Numbered from the stretch's first letter, positions 51,079 through 59,857 are shown. The stretch: 59,857 nucleotides of DNA from an uncultured Oscillospiraceae bacterium (GCA_934539585.1 CAKTCT010000015.1:1-59857), one strand, 5' to 3'. Numbers and translations are program-made. Notes: generated by a model from the letters alone, not told the origin.

Positions 51079-52044
51079 ATGGCGGAAGCAACAATTCAAA
51101 AAACCAAAGCGGCAGGCAAAGGAAAATGGGCGGCCTTTCAGAAGAATTATCTGGCACGTTGGCAGCTCTACCTGTTCCTGCTGCTCCCCATCGCCTATGT
51201 GATCATCTTCAACTACATCCCCATGGCGGGTATTCAGATCGCCTTTAAAAAATTCGACATGACCAAGGGAATCTGGGGCAGCCCCTGGACCGGCCTTGCA
51301 AACTTCAAACGGTTTTTCAGCGCCTACAACTTCTGGAACATCCTCTGGAACACCCTGTCTCTGGCGCTGTACGGCCTGATTGCCGGATTCCCTTTACCCA
51401 TACTCCTGGCGCTGCTCATCAACGCCTTCCCCGGACAGAAATTCAAAAAGCTGGTGCAGACCGTCTCCTACATGCCCCACTTCATCTCTACGGTGGTCAT
51501 CGTCGGTATGCTGGTCCAGCTCTTTAACCCCAGAACCGGCGCTTTCGGCACCCTGGCCCACCTCTTTACCGGCCAGATGGTCACCACCGACCTTTTGGCC
51601 AGCCCCAAGACCTTCCCCCACATGTATGTGTGGTCCGGCGTCTGGCAGGGCGTGGGCTGGGGAAGCATCGTCTACATCGCCGCCCTGGCCGGCGTTGACT
51701 CCGAGCTCCACGAAGCGGCGGAGATCGACGGCGCTACCCGGTGGCAGCGTGTCCTGAAGATCGACCTGCCCTCCATTCTGCCCACGGCGACCATCATGCC
51801 GATCCTCAACGCCGGCGGCATCATGAACGTGGGCTTCGAAAAGGTCTACCTCATGCAGAACAGCCTGAACATCTCCCGCAGTGAGGTCATTTCCACCTAC
51901 GTATACAAGGTCGGCCTGCAGATCGCCGGCGGCGACTTCTCTTTCGCCACCGCCATCGGCCTGTTCAACTCGGTGATCAACTTCATCCTGCTGATCACGG
52001 TGAACACGGTCACGAAAAAGCTGGGCAACACCAGCCTCTGGTAA
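51079..52044 (+). CDS. Sugar ABC transporter permease (LplB type)
   Basis: 321 residues with six membrane helices and the ATPase-docking loop LHEAAEIDGATRWQRVLKIDLPSIL near residue 215. WQLYLFLLLPIAYVIIFNYIPMAGIQIAFKKF is the classic LplB opening. GGAGGG lies 8 bases before the ATG. The gene is intact, in contrast to the partner permease downstream and the binding protein upstream. No ATPase is encoded nearby. Confidence 0.92.
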   Translation: MAEATIQKTKAAGKGKWAAFQKNYLARWQLYLFLLLPIAYVIIFNYIPMAGIQIAFKKFDMTKGIWGSPWTGLANFKRFFSAYNFWNILWNTLSLALYGLIAGFPLPILLALLINAFPGQKFKKLVQTVSYMPHFISTVVIVGMLVQLFNPRTGAFGTLAHLFTGQMVTTDLLASPKTFPHMYVWSGVWQGVGWGSIVYIAALAGVDSELHEAAEIDGATRWQRVLKIDLPSILPTATIMPILNAGGIMNVGFEKVYLMQNSLNISRSEVISTYVYKVGLQIAGGDFSFATAIGLFNSVINFILLITVNTVTKKLGNTSLW

Positions 52045-52061
52045 GCCAAGGAGGACACTAT

Positions 52062-52949
52062 AAAAAAATCCGTTATTGCAGATCCGACAAGGTGTTCTAC
52101 ACCATTTCCGGCATATTCCTGGCGCTTCTCCTCCTGCTGGTGGCCTACCCCCTGATTTACGTCCTGTCCGCGTCCTTCTCCTCGGGCAACGCCGTTTCCG
52201 CCGGGCGGGTGGTTCTCTGGCCGGTGGACTTCAGCCTGGAGGGCTATAAGGCCGTGTTCAACAAATCGGACATCTGGCCCGCCTACCTGAACACCATCCT
52301 TTACACCGTGGTGGGCACCTTCATCAATGTGGCCATGGTCATGATCGCCGCCTACCCCCTGTCCCGTTCCGACCTGAAGGGCCGCAACGTCGTCATGGTG
52401 CTGTTCACCTTCACCATGTTCTTCGGCGGCGGCATGATCCCCTTCTACATCCTGCTGACCCAGCTCCACATGATCGACACCTTCTGGGTCATGGTGGTCC
52501 CCGGCGCTCTGTCCGTGTACAACATGATCATCGCCCGGACCTTCATCCAGTCCAGCATCCCCGGCGAGCTCTTTGAGGCCGCCAGCATCGACGGATGCAG
52601 CGACACCCGGTACTTCTTCGAGATTCTTCTCCCCCTGTCCAAGGCCATCATCGCGGTTCTGGCCCTGTTCTCCGCCGTGGGACACTGGAACTCCTACTTC
52701 AACGCCATGATGTACCTGAACACCCGGTCCAAGATGCCCCTGCAGATCGTCCTGCGGGAGATCCTCATCATGAACCAGATCGATTACAGCACCGTGGGCG
52801 ACCCGGAGCTGATCCTCAAAATGGGCAACCTGGGCGACGTGCTGAAATACGCCCTCATCGTTGTCTCCACCGTGCCCATTCTCTGCGTCTATCCCTTTGT
52901 CCAGAAATACTTTGTCAAAGGCGTTATGATCGGCTCCATCAAGGGCTGA
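52062..52949 (+). CDS. Sugar ABC transporter permease (YtcP type) with lost start codon
   Basis: The frame encodes KKIRYCRSDKVFYTISGIFLALLLLLVAYPLIYVLSASFS, the expected N-terminus of this subfamily after its first Met, and continues to the usual end KYFVKGVMIGSIKG. AAGGAGG is correctly placed, but the expected ATG reads AT directly before AAAAAAATC, so one G seems deleted. The nearest in-frame substitute is the GTG at 52092, without a ribosome site. It would still leave the six membrane helices and the loop LFEAASIDGCSDTRYFFEILLPLS, so a weak functional product is conceivable. Confidence 0.8.
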   Translation, partial: KKIRYCRSDKVFYTISGIFLALLLLLVAYPLIYVLSASFSSGNAVSAGRVVLWPVDFSLEGYKAVFNKSDIWPAYLNTILYTVVGTFINVAMVMIAAYPLSRSDLKGRNVVMVLFTFTMFFGGGMIPFYILLTQLHMIDTFWVMVVPGALSVYNMIIARTFIQSSIPGELFEAASIDGCSDTRYFFEILLPLSKAIIAVLALFSAVGHWNSYFNAMMYLNTRSKMPLQIVLREILIMNQIDYSTVGDPELILKMGNLGDVLKYALIVVSTVPILCVYPFVQKYFVKGVMIGSIKG

Positions 52950-52965
52950 TGCTCCGGAGGTATCC

Positions 52966-54018
52966 ATGAATACTTACTTCGACGACATTCTCACCCAGCC
53001 CCAGGAGCTTTCCCAGGCCCTGGATTTCTACGCCTCCCCCGCTTTCCGGCAGACCCTGGAGTCTGCCGGAAAGTTCCGGTTTCAGGAGCTGATCTGGAGC
53101 GGCATGGGAAGCTCCCACTTCTGCAGCTTCCCCGCCAACGTCCACCTGGCCGCCCACGGCGTCCGCAGCCAGGTGATCTCCGCCGGAGAGCTCCTTCACT
53201 ATGAAGCGGGCCGCATCCGCCCGGACACCCTTCTCTGCCTGATCTCCCAGTCCGGCGAAAGCGCGGAGATCGTCCGCCTCCTGGAACCCCTCTCCCCCGA
53301 CGTCCCCGTGATCGCCATCACCAACGACCCGGACAGCACCCTGGGGAAACGGGGCAAATTCGTCTTCCCCCTCCGCGTCTCCGGGGAAAAATCCGTCACC
53401 ACCCGGACCTACCTGGCTTCGGTGATCATCACCACCCTTCTGGCCTTCGCCGTCACCGGGGAGGACCTGGACCGGGCCTACGCCTCCTTCCGGAAGGTCC
53501 TTTCCCAGATGACCGCCTTCCTCTCCGGCACGGAGACCGTCTCCCGGCAGCTGGGAGCCTTCGGCAGCGGCGTTTCCTGCCTCAGCGTCATGGGCCGGGG
53601 CCCCGCCCTGACCACCGCCCGGGCCGGCGCCCTGTTCTTCCGGGAAGTTGCCCGGATCGCCGCCATGGATTTTGACAGCGCGGAATTTCGCCACGGCCCC
53701 ATGGAAATGGTGGAAAAAGGCTTCTTCTCCGTGGTCCTGGCCCCCGCCGGAAAGACCCAGGAACTGGGCCTCCGCCTGGCGGAGGACGTTTCCTCCCGGG
53801 GCGGCAAAGCCGTGCTCATCACCGATGCAGCCGCCCGTCCCCTTGCGCCGGAGACCGCCTCCGGCATCCTCCGGCTGGACCTTCCGGAGACCGACGAACT
53901 CACCGCGCCCTTCCTGCAGATTCTCCCCATCCAGCTCCTGGCCGACCTTCTGGCCAAGGAACGGGGCATCTGCGCTGGAGAATTCCGCTGGGGCGGCAAG
54001 ATCACCGCCATCGAATAA
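52966..54018 (+). CDS. SIS-domain sugar isomerase/deglycase (GlmS/FrlB/AgaS-like)
   Basis: 350 residues with two SIS domains. WSGMGSSHFCSFPA and LISQSGESAEIVRLLE form the phosphosugar site of the first; VMGRGPALTTARAGALFFREVARIAAMDFDSAEFRHGPMEMVE marks the second. There is no glutaminase domain, so it resembles AgaS or FrlB, which isomerise or deglycate amino-sugar phosphates. GGAGG stands 5 bases before the ATG and it follows the permease by 16 bases. Amino-sugar containing substrate for the operon is therefore a fair inference. Confidence 0.88.
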   Translation: MNTYFDDILTQPQELSQALDFYASPAFRQTLESAGKFRFQELIWSGMGSSHFCSFPANVHLAAHGVRSQVISAGELLHYEAGRIRPDTLLCLISQSGESAEIVRLLEPLSPDVPVIAITNDPDSTLGKRGKFVFPLRVSGEKSVTTRTYLASVIITTLLAFAVTGEDLDRAYASFRKVLSQMTAFLSGTETVSRQLGAFGSGVSCLSVMGRGPALTTARAGALFFREVARIAAMDFDSAEFRHGPMEMVEKGFFSVVLAPAGKTQELGLRLAEDVSSRGGKAVLITDAAARPLAPETASGILRLDLPETDELTAPFLQILPIQLLADLLAKERGICAGEFRWGGKITAIE

Positions 54019-54030
54019 CAAGGAGTGCCT

Positions 54031-56409
54031 ATGCAGAACATCCACGTTATCGGCATGAGCCACATCGACCTGGGCTTCACCACCACCGAGGAGGAGCTGG
54101 AGGAGCTTCTGGAGATTTTCCTGGAGCGGATGCTGGCCGTCCTGGACCGCCACCCGGAAATTTCCTACGCCATCGAGCAGATGGCCCACTATAAAAAGCT
54201 GAAAGCCCGCCGCCCCGACCTCTTTGAACGGGTCAAAGCCTACGTCCGGTCCGGACGCATCGAGGTCATGGGGGCCATGGCCTCCTCCCTGGAGACCAAC
54301 TTCCCCAACGGCGAGTGCTTCGTCCGCAACCAGCAGCTGGGCCTCCGCTGGGCACGGGAAAACTTCGGCGTCGTCCCGGAATCCGCCTGGCTGGTGGACA
54401 CCTTCGGCAGCAACGCCCAGATTCCCCAGATCTACCGCCAGTTCGGCTTCCAGCAGCTCTTTGCCAACCGCTTCGGCGGCGACAAGACCGAGGACGTCTT
54501 CCTTTCGGAGGGCATCGACGGCACCCGCCTGCTGGTCATCGGCAAGGACCTGGCCTCCAGCGCCCCCGGCAAGCATATCGCCTTCCGCCTGTGCCGCAGC
54601 TGGATCGACACCGACAACCTCTTTGCGGACGGGGACCGGCTCTCCGGCGGCCTCCCCCGGATGGTCAACAACTACATCGAAAATGAGGAGGTCCTGAGCC
54701 TCCACTACGCCGACCTGACCCGCCAGCGGGCGGACCGCCCCGGCGAAAACTGGATGCTCTCCTCCTACCATCAGTATGTGGAGGACCTGCGGAGCCATAA
54801 GGCCGACTACCCGGTGGTCAACGGGGACCTGAACCCTGAATTTACCGGCACCTTCTCCCTCCGCACCCCCCTGCGGCTGCGGAACCGGGTGGTGGAGACC
54901 CAGCTCCTGGAAGCGGAAAAGTGGGCTTCCCTGGCCATTCCCGGCTTTGACCCCAGGACCCTGGACGAAGCCTGGTGGCAGATGGCCTTTGCCCACTTCC
55001 ACGACATCTTCTCCGGCTCCCACAGCGACGCCACCTTCCACGCCCTGATGGACAAGTTCCGCTGGGTGGAGGATACCGCCGTCCAGACCTTCCAGAGCGC
55101 CAGCCGCCGTCTCCTGGCCGGGGACCCCGAAGCCTTCGCCTGCTTCAACGGCCTTCCCTGGCAGCGGACCGCCTGGATTCCGGCCCCGGAACGGTACGCC
55201 GCCCGGAGAATTTTCCAGGATGGAACCGAAGTCCCCAGCGCCTGGCGGGACGGCCGCCGCTATTGCCGCGTGACCCTCCCCGCCGCCGGAGCCGCCGCCC
55301 TGTCCCTGGGCGGCGAAGCCAAACCCCGGCTCCCTGAGGCAACGGACGGCTGCGTCATTGAAAACGAGTTCTTCCGCCTCTCCTTCGACTGCCGCAGCAA
55401 CGGCCTTTCCCTGGAGCTGGCCGCCGGGACCCCCATTTTCCGCAACGCAGGCGACTTCCTCACGGCCCAGGAGGACATCGGCGGCTTCCAGATCGAGACC
55501 CCCAACGGCGGCGAGGTTTTCGCCTCCTCCGGGACCATCGATCCCCCGACGATCTCCACCGACGCCATGGGCCAGCGGATGACCCTTTCCGGCCAGTTCC
55601 CCGCCATGAAGTGGAACAAGGGCCAGAACCGCCTGAAATGGTCCCTGGACCTTCAGGCCACCGCCGGGGAGCCCGCCCTGGGCCTCCGGCTCTGGCTGGA
55701 CTGGTTCGGCGAAGGCACCCGTATCCGCCTGAACATCCCCACCCTCATCGACTCCGCCCAGGGCGTTTATGAGATTCCCTTCGGTGTGGTCCGCCGCCGG
55801 GTCTACCGGCCCCGGGGCACGGCCAAAGGCGAGTGGCCCGCCCACCGCTTCGTGGCCCTGGAGGACCAGAAGAAGGGCCTTGCCCTGGTGAACCGGGGCG
55901 TCGCCGGGGTGGAAGTCTCCGGCGGGACCCTGTCCTCCACCCTGATCCGCGCCTACTACCCCGGCCCCATGGCCTGGGTCCCTCCCACGGCGGAGACCTC
56001 CCAGCATGGCCAGCACACCTACGATTTCCTGCTGATTCCCTACGCAGGCAGCTGGAAGTCCGCCGGTGTGGTCCGCCAGGCCCAGGAGTTCAACACCCCC
56101 GCCCGGCTGGCGGAAGGCTGCCGGGTCCCCGGCGGGCAGATTTCCCTCCTGACCATTGACCGGGAAAACCTGGTCCTCTCCTCGGTGAAAACCGCCGAGG
56201 ACGGCTCCGGCGACCTTCTCATCCGGTTCTACGAGACCTTCGGCCAGGAGACTGCCGGAACCATCGCCCTCCCCGGCGCGGAAAGCGCCTGCCTTTCCGA
56301 CGTCACCGAAGCCGCCGGCGCGGCCATTTCCTGCGCCGGCGGCCGTATCCCCGTTTCCTGCAGGCCCTTTGAAATTCAAACCATCCGGGTGAAGCGGCCT
56401 CTCCATTGA
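54031..56409 (+). CDS. GH38-like alpha-mannosidase family enzyme
   Basis: 792 residues from MQNIHVIGMSHIDLGF with AAGGA 6 bases upstream. GH38 features are the His-x-Asp zinc pair in SHIDLGF, the nucleophile Asp123 in SAWLVDTFGSNAQIPQI, and FAHFHDIFSGSHSD near residue 325, followed by the beta-sandwich C-terminal half. The first motif has Gly-Phe where the family usually has Gly-Trp or similar, and the whole is divergent, so linkage specificity is uncertain. There is no signal peptide, so it works on imported oligosaccharides together with the GH36 enzyme. Confidence 0.87.
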   Translation: MQNIHVIGMSHIDLGFTTTEEELEELLEIFLERMLAVLDRHPEISYAIEQMAHYKKLKARRPDLFERVKAYVRSGRIEVMGAMASSLETNFPNGECFVRNQQLGLRWARENFGVVPESAWLVDTFGSNAQIPQIYRQFGFQQLFANRFGGDKTEDVFLSEGIDGTRLLVIGKDLASSAPGKHIAFRLCRSWIDTDNLFADGDRLSGGLPRMVNNYIENEEVLSLHYADLTRQRADRPGENWMLSSYHQYVEDLRSHKADYPVVNGDLNPEFTGTFSLRTPLRLRNRVVETQLLEAEKWASLAIPGFDPRTLDEAWWQMAFAHFHDIFSGSHSDATFHALMDKFRWVEDTAVQTFQSASRRLLAGDPEAFACFNGLPWQRTAWIPAPERYAARRIFQDGTEVPSAWRDGRRYCRVTLPAAGAAALSLGGEAKPRLPEATDGCVIENEFFRLSFDCRSNGLSLELAAGTPIFRNAGDFLTAQEDIGGFQIETPNGGEVFASSGTIDPPTISTDAMGQRMTLSGQFPAMKWNKGQNRLKWSLDLQATAGEPALGLRLWLDWFGEGTRIRLNIPTLIDSAQGVYEIPFGVVRRRVYRPRGTAKGEWPAHRFVALEDQKKGLALVNRGVAGVEVSGGTLSSTLIRAYYPGPMAWVPPTAETSQHGQHTYDFLLIPYAGSWKSAGVVRQAQEFNTPARLAEGCRVPGGQISLLTIDRENLVLSSVKTAEDGSGDLLIRFYETFGQETAGTIALPGAESACLSDVTEAAGAAISCAGGRIPVSCRPFEIQTIRVKRPLH

Positions 56410-56424
56410 GGCCCTCCCGTCGCG

Positions 56425-56451
56425 CCCCTGCCGGGATTTTCCCGGTAGGGG
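56425..56451 (+). other. Intercistronic hairpin between GH38 and URO-D genes
   Basis: CCCCTGCCGGG and CCCGGTAGGGG form an 11-bp stem with one G-U pair and an ATTTT loop. No U tract follows, so transcript stabilisation or processing is more likely than termination. Confidence 0.5.
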
Positions 56452-56490
56452 TATTGGTCTATCCATCATTTCTCCCAAGGAGGCAGCTTT

Positions 56491-57567
56491 ATGCTCGTTC
56501 ATCAGACCCACGAAGAAAAACAGCGCCGCTGGCAAAGCTACTGGGAGCGCCGCAACGACGGCCCCATCGTCCGCATGACCATTCCCAGGCCCGGCGTGGA
56601 GCCCCAGGAGCCCCCGGCCTACCTGGAGGCCTTTGACGGCGGCGAAAAATTCCAGCAGGTGGCCGACAAGCTGGCCCGCTGGTATGAAAGCCATCGGTTC
56701 CTGGCCGACGCCATCCCCTATTACGCCCTGTCCTTCGGCTCCGACGACTTCGCGGCCTACCTGGGCGCGGACCTGAAGCTGGCCCCCGACGGCACCACCT
56801 CCTGACCGGTGCGCCCCCTGACCAGCCTGAAAGACGCCAGGATCGCCTTTGACCCCAACGGCAAATGGTGGACCCGGACGGTGGAATTCTACGAAATCCT
56901 CCGCAAGACCCTGGGGGACCGCCTGGTCATCGCCGCCCCCACCCTCAGCGCCGGTCTGGACGGCCTGGCCGGACTCTACGGCGTCAACAACCTCCTGGAC
57001 GACCTCATCGACGAGCCGGAGGAGGTCCAGGAAGCCCTGGAAAAGATCAACCAGGCTTTCACCGACGTCATGAAGGAAGTCCGCAAGGTCTTTGAATTCG
57101 ACAAATACGGCAGCATCAACCGCCACGGCATGTACGTCCAGGGCAGCATCGGCGTTCCCCAGTGCGACTTCGCCTGCATGATCTCCGGGGAGATGTTCCG
57201 GGAGTTCTCCCTCCCCTGCATCCGCCACGAAATGTCCGAGCTGACCTACGCCGAGTACCACCTGGACGGCCCCGGCAATGTCCGCCACCTGGAGGACCTC
57301 TGCACCCTGGACAAGCTCCACACCGTCCAGTGGGTGGCCGGAGCCGGCGAGGCCGCCGAGCAGGACTGGACCTGGCTCTACCAGAAGATCAACTCCCTGG
57401 GCAAGGCCGTTCTTTATAACGGCAACCCCGGGTCCGTCCTCCGCCTGCAGCAAACCCTGCAAACCAACGCCGCCTACTACACCGTCTGGGTCAACACCGA
57501 AGACGAAGCCAAACGCTTCCTGGAAGACCTGGCCAAAATTCCCACCAATGGAGGAACCGCTGAATGA
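56491..57567 (+). pseudogene. URO-D-like protein interrupted by TGA at a probable Trp codon
   Basis: AAGGAGG precedes the ATG. The frame stops at codon 105 (TGA, 56803-56805) after LKLAPDGTTS and then continues without shift (PVRPLTSLKD) to a normal C-terminus, 358 codons in all. Relatives have a Trp directly after this Thr-Ser stretch, so TGG to TGA is the simplest reading. The rest looks like a uroporphyrinogen decarboxylase-fold protein of the sort linked to corrinoid methyl transfer and glycosidase operons (FDKYGSINRHGMYVQGSIG; YAEYHLDGPGNVRHLEDL). No corrinoid protein gene is nearby. The end couples to GH36 by ATGA. Confidence 0.75.
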
Positions 57568-59555
57568 ACCTGCTGAACTGCTGGGCACGCTTCGACGAGG
57601 CCGCCGGGCGTCTCTCTATCGGCAACAGCCGCATCGAAAAAACCATCCGCATCCAAAAGAGCTTCCTGGCCACCGAGCAGGTGACGGACCTCCGCACCGG
57701 CACTGTCTGGTCCGGCTATGCCCCCCTGTGGCAGCGCTGCCCGGTGCTGGACGCCGGGGAGTCCCCCAAGGTCCGCCTGACCACCGAGGAACGCACCGAC
57801 GTCCTGGGGATGCTCCCCCACCTGAAGGCCGTCCTGGAGCTCCAGGGCAAAAACGGCACGGCCTGGTATGAGTTCCTGGTCTTCCCGGAGATTCCCTTTG
57901 TTTTCACCCAGCTTTTTGCGGAGAAAAAGGGCGACCTCCGCACCGAAGCCGCCCAGGAGGAGGCCCTGAGCTGCACCGGCATCGAAAGCCAGTACGTCCA
58001 GTCCGCCCAGGGCGACGTTTTCTGCGGCGCGGACACCCTGGACTGCATCCCCCTGAGCAGCCGCCACCTGGAAGTAGAGTTCCTGAACTTCTTTGACAAG
58101 ACCGACCGCAACGACTTCCTCCTGGAGCGGCAGACCTCCATCCCCTACAAAAACGGCTCCTTCCAGCGGGAAGGCAACCTGTTCTGCATCAACGACTACC
58201 CCCACGGGGATTCCCTCCTGCTGGTGAAGCACAGCCCCACCCCCAGCTCGGCCCTGAACCGCCCCGATTACGACCTGGTGATCCAGGGGAACCGCTACGC
58301 CGCCATGCCCGGCGGCCGCGTCCCCTCCTATGCCTCCGCCGTTGGCGTGGGCCGGACCGCGGACATCTGGGAGGAATTCTGGCGTTACAGCTGCGCCTTC
58401 TCCTGCGGCGACCCCCGGAAGTCCCTGTTCATCATGTCCAACACCTGGGGCGACCGCAGCCAGGACATGGCCGTCTGCGAATCCTTCCTCATGGACGAGC
58501 TCCGCTGCGCCAAGGACCTAGGCGTGGACATCCTCCAGATCGACGACGGCTGGGAAAGCGGCATCACCGCCAACTCCCTGCGGAAATCCGGCGGCGTCTG
58601 GCAGGGCTACTACGCCAACGACCCCGATTTCTGGAAGGTGAACCCCGACCGCTTCCCCAACGGCCTGGAGCCCATCGTGGAAAAAGCCAGGGAATACGGC
58701 CTGGAGGTGGGCCTGTGGTTCGGCCCCGACTCCTCCCAGGAGTTCGCCAACGTGGAAAAGGACATCGAGACCATCTGGGGCCTGTACCAGCGCTACGGCG
58801 TCCGGTACTTCAAGCTGGACGGCGTGAAAATCCTCAGCAAGCGCAGCGAGGTCCGGTTCATCCACATGCTGAAGGAGCTGACCCGGCGCAGCGGCGGCGA
58901 CATCCGCTTTAACCTGGACGTTACCGCCGAGGACCGCTTCGGCTACCTTTACCAGACCCAGTACGGCACCCTGTTCGTGGAGAACCGCTACACGGACTTC
59001 TCCAACTACTACCCCCACAACACCTTCAAGAACCTGTGGAGCCTGTCTGCGGTGATCCCGGCCCGGCGGCTCCAGATGGAGCTTGTGAACCCCCGGCGGA
59101 ACCCGGAGCGCTACGGCGATCTGCCCTTTGCCCCGAACCTTTACTCCAGCGATTACCTGTTCGCCGTGGTCATTCCCGCCAACCCCCTGGTCTGGATGGA
59201 GCTTTCCCACCTGGGCAAAGAGGACGCCGCCCTCCTGTCCCGGATCACCTCGGTTTACAAGCAGTACGCAGCGGAGTTGTTCGCCTCCCGGGTGATCCCC
59301 ATCGGCGACTGCCCCAACGGGATGCGTTTCAGCGGCTACTACTGCCGGAACGCCGATGGAAAGTCCAACCACCTGCTGCTGTTCCGGGAGGAGACCGCCG
59401 GGTCCGCCCACGTTTTCCGCCTGCCGGAAGCCATCCAGGGCCGGAAGCCCACGGTTCTCTACCAGAGCGCCCCGGTGGAGTTCTCCTGCTCCGACCAGGA
59501 AGTCCGCGCCGACTTCTCCCAAGTCCGTTCTTTCCTCTGGCTCCGCCTAGATTGA
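57564..59555 (+). CDS. GH36-family alpha-galactosidase-like enzyme
   Basis: 663 residues, no signal peptide. An N-terminal beta-sandwich (about 1-290) precedes the TIM barrel, whose motifs are ILQIDDGWESG, LEVGLWFGPDSS, the nucleophile Asp419 in RYFKLDGVK and the probable acid/base Asp452 in RFNLDVTAED. A short beta C-terminal domain follows. The enzyme should release alpha-galactose (or alpha-GalNAc) inside the cell. It is the last gene of the operon and is followed by repeat copy B. Confidence 0.9.
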   Translation: MNLLNCWARFDEAAGRLSIGNSRIEKTIRIQKSFLATEQVTDLRTGTVWSGYAPLWQRCPVLDAGESPKVRLTTEERTDVLGMLPHLKAVLELQGKNGTAWYEFLVFPEIPFVFTQLFAEKKGDLRTEAAQEEALSCTGIESQYVQSAQGDVFCGADTLDCIPLSSRHLEVEFLNFFDKTDRNDFLLERQTSIPYKNGSFQREGNLFCINDYPHGDSLLLVKHSPTPSSALNRPDYDLVIQGNRYAAMPGGRVPSYASAVGVGRTADIWEEFWRYSCAFSCGDPRKSLFIMSNTWGDRSQDMAVCESFLMDELRCAKDLGVDILQIDDGWESGITANSLRKSGGVWQGYYANDPDFWKVNPDRFPNGLEPIVEKAREYGLEVGLWFGPDSSQEFANVEKDIETIWGLYQRYGVRYFKLDGVKILSKRSEVRFIHMLKELTRRSGGDIRFNLDVTAEDRFGYLYQTQYGTLFVENRYTDFSNYYPHNTFKNLWSLSAVIPARRLQMELVNPRRNPERYGDLPFAPNLYSSDYLFAVVIPANPLVWMELSHLGKEDAALLSRITSVYKQYAAELFASRVIPIGDCPNGMRFSGYYCRNADGKSNHLLLFREETAGSAHVFRLPEAIQGRKPTVLYQSAPVEFSCSDQEVRADFSQVRSFLWLRLD

Positions 59556-59622
59556 CGGCGGGCAGCGATTGAAGCAGCCCGTAGGAAATTTTCCGCAGCG
59601 TGGGAAAAATCAAGTTTTCGAT

Positions 59623-59801
59623 CCAGCCTTTTTCAAAAGGCTGGTAGGGATGGAAGGGGCAAAGCCCCTTCCTCGCCCTCCGCAGAGGGCGAAATCCCCC
59701 AATGATACCCAAAAGATCAGGAAGGGAAGGCCCGACAGCCCGGTGGGCTGTCGGGCCGAGGGGAACCCTATCAAGGGGGGCCCCGCAGGACGCAGTCCTG
59801 C
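59623..59801. repeat. Structured dispersed repeat, copy B
   Basis: Order as in copy A: CCAGCCTTTT/AAAAGGCTGG (59623-59644), GGAAGGGGC/GCCCCTTCC (59652-59672), CGCCCTC/GAGGGCG around CGCA (59674-59691), AAGATCAGGA (59713-59722), then a 13-bp stem GGCCCGACAGCCC/GGGCTGTCGGGCC (59729-59757), the shared 19-mer (59760-59778) and a GCAGGAC/GTCCTGC stem (59785-59801). The extra stem is inserted before the shared 19-mer. The 302 bases after GH36 hold no gene. Confidence 0.75.
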
Positions 59802-59857
59802 AAAAAACGCACAAACAAAACCCGCGCCAGCGAGAAGAAACGTACAAACGCTTCGAC

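Noticed and set aside
52939..57588. A 1549-residue open frame on the minus strand
   Set aside because: It runs antisense to SIS, GH38 and URO-D genes, is Gly/Val/Ala-rich with no domain, and exists because GC-rich codons leave the opposite frame free of stops.
1..59857. CRISPR arrays, tRNA or rRNA genes, prophage or insertion sequences
   Set aside because: No regularly spaced direct repeats, cloverleaf patterns, rRNA-like stretches, transposase or phage proteins were seen in any region.

Overview
The window looks like a chromosomal stretch from a GC-rich, low-motility-type Clostridia lineage, most likely an Oscillospirales gut bacterium. This is inferred from Shine-Dalgarno sites of the AAAGGAGG type, sigma-A promoters with 17-bp spacers, YesM/AraC two-component systems, LplB/YtcP-type sugar permeases without a local ATPase, and Clostridia-like families (TIGR01440, DUF3795, XRE-cupin/acyl-CoA synthetase pair). 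The genus cannot be fixed from the sequence alone. I saw no tRNA, rRNA, CRISPR array, transposase or phage gene.

Region 1 (1-8.6 kb, minus strand) is an aromatic amino acid operon: aroF, aroB, aroA, aroC, a GNAT gene, pheA, aroK, aroE and an RlmA-like methyltransferase. It is preceded by a consensus promoter, a 38-codon leader peptide crowded with Phe/Tyr/Trp codons and an intrinsic terminator, which is the layout of a ribosome-mediated attenuator. Region 2 (8.6-15.5 kb, minus) holds corA, a split ThrE-type exporter pair, an acyl-CoA synthetase with its XRE-cupin regulator, and mutY with two small genes.

Region 3 (15.5-36.7 kb) is a glycan-use region. It has an AraC regulator divergent from a GH29 fucosidase, then a response regulator, two very large secreted multidomain hydrolases (GH31 and GH20, each with three F5/8C modules) and a YesM-type kinase. 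A separate unit follows with a GNAT gene, two sugar permeases, a lipoprotein binding protein and a 546-aa protein I do not recognise.

Region 4 (36.7-44 kb) is housekeeping and accessory: a TIM-barrel isomerase with a cre/LacI-like site, an HD protein, two coupled Rrf2 regulators, an M14 peptidase, an amidase-domain protein, and a tight plus-strand run of VanZ, GtrA, NUDIX, QueG-like and endonuclease/phosphatase genes. Between convergent genes at 44.0-44.77 kb lies a long, gene-free imperfect palindrome.

Region 5 (44.8-59.6 kb) is a second glycan locus: an AraC-type membrane regulator divergent from binding protein, phosphotriesterase-family enzyme, two permeases, SIS-domain protein, GH38, URO-D-like protein and GH36. 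This locus carries five separate lesions (an internal deletion, two single-base frameshifts, a lost ATG and a nonsense codon), so as written it appears to be decaying, or the assembly has local errors. A structured repeat occurs twice, after the fucosidase and after the GH36 gene, with base-pair-preserving differences between the copies.
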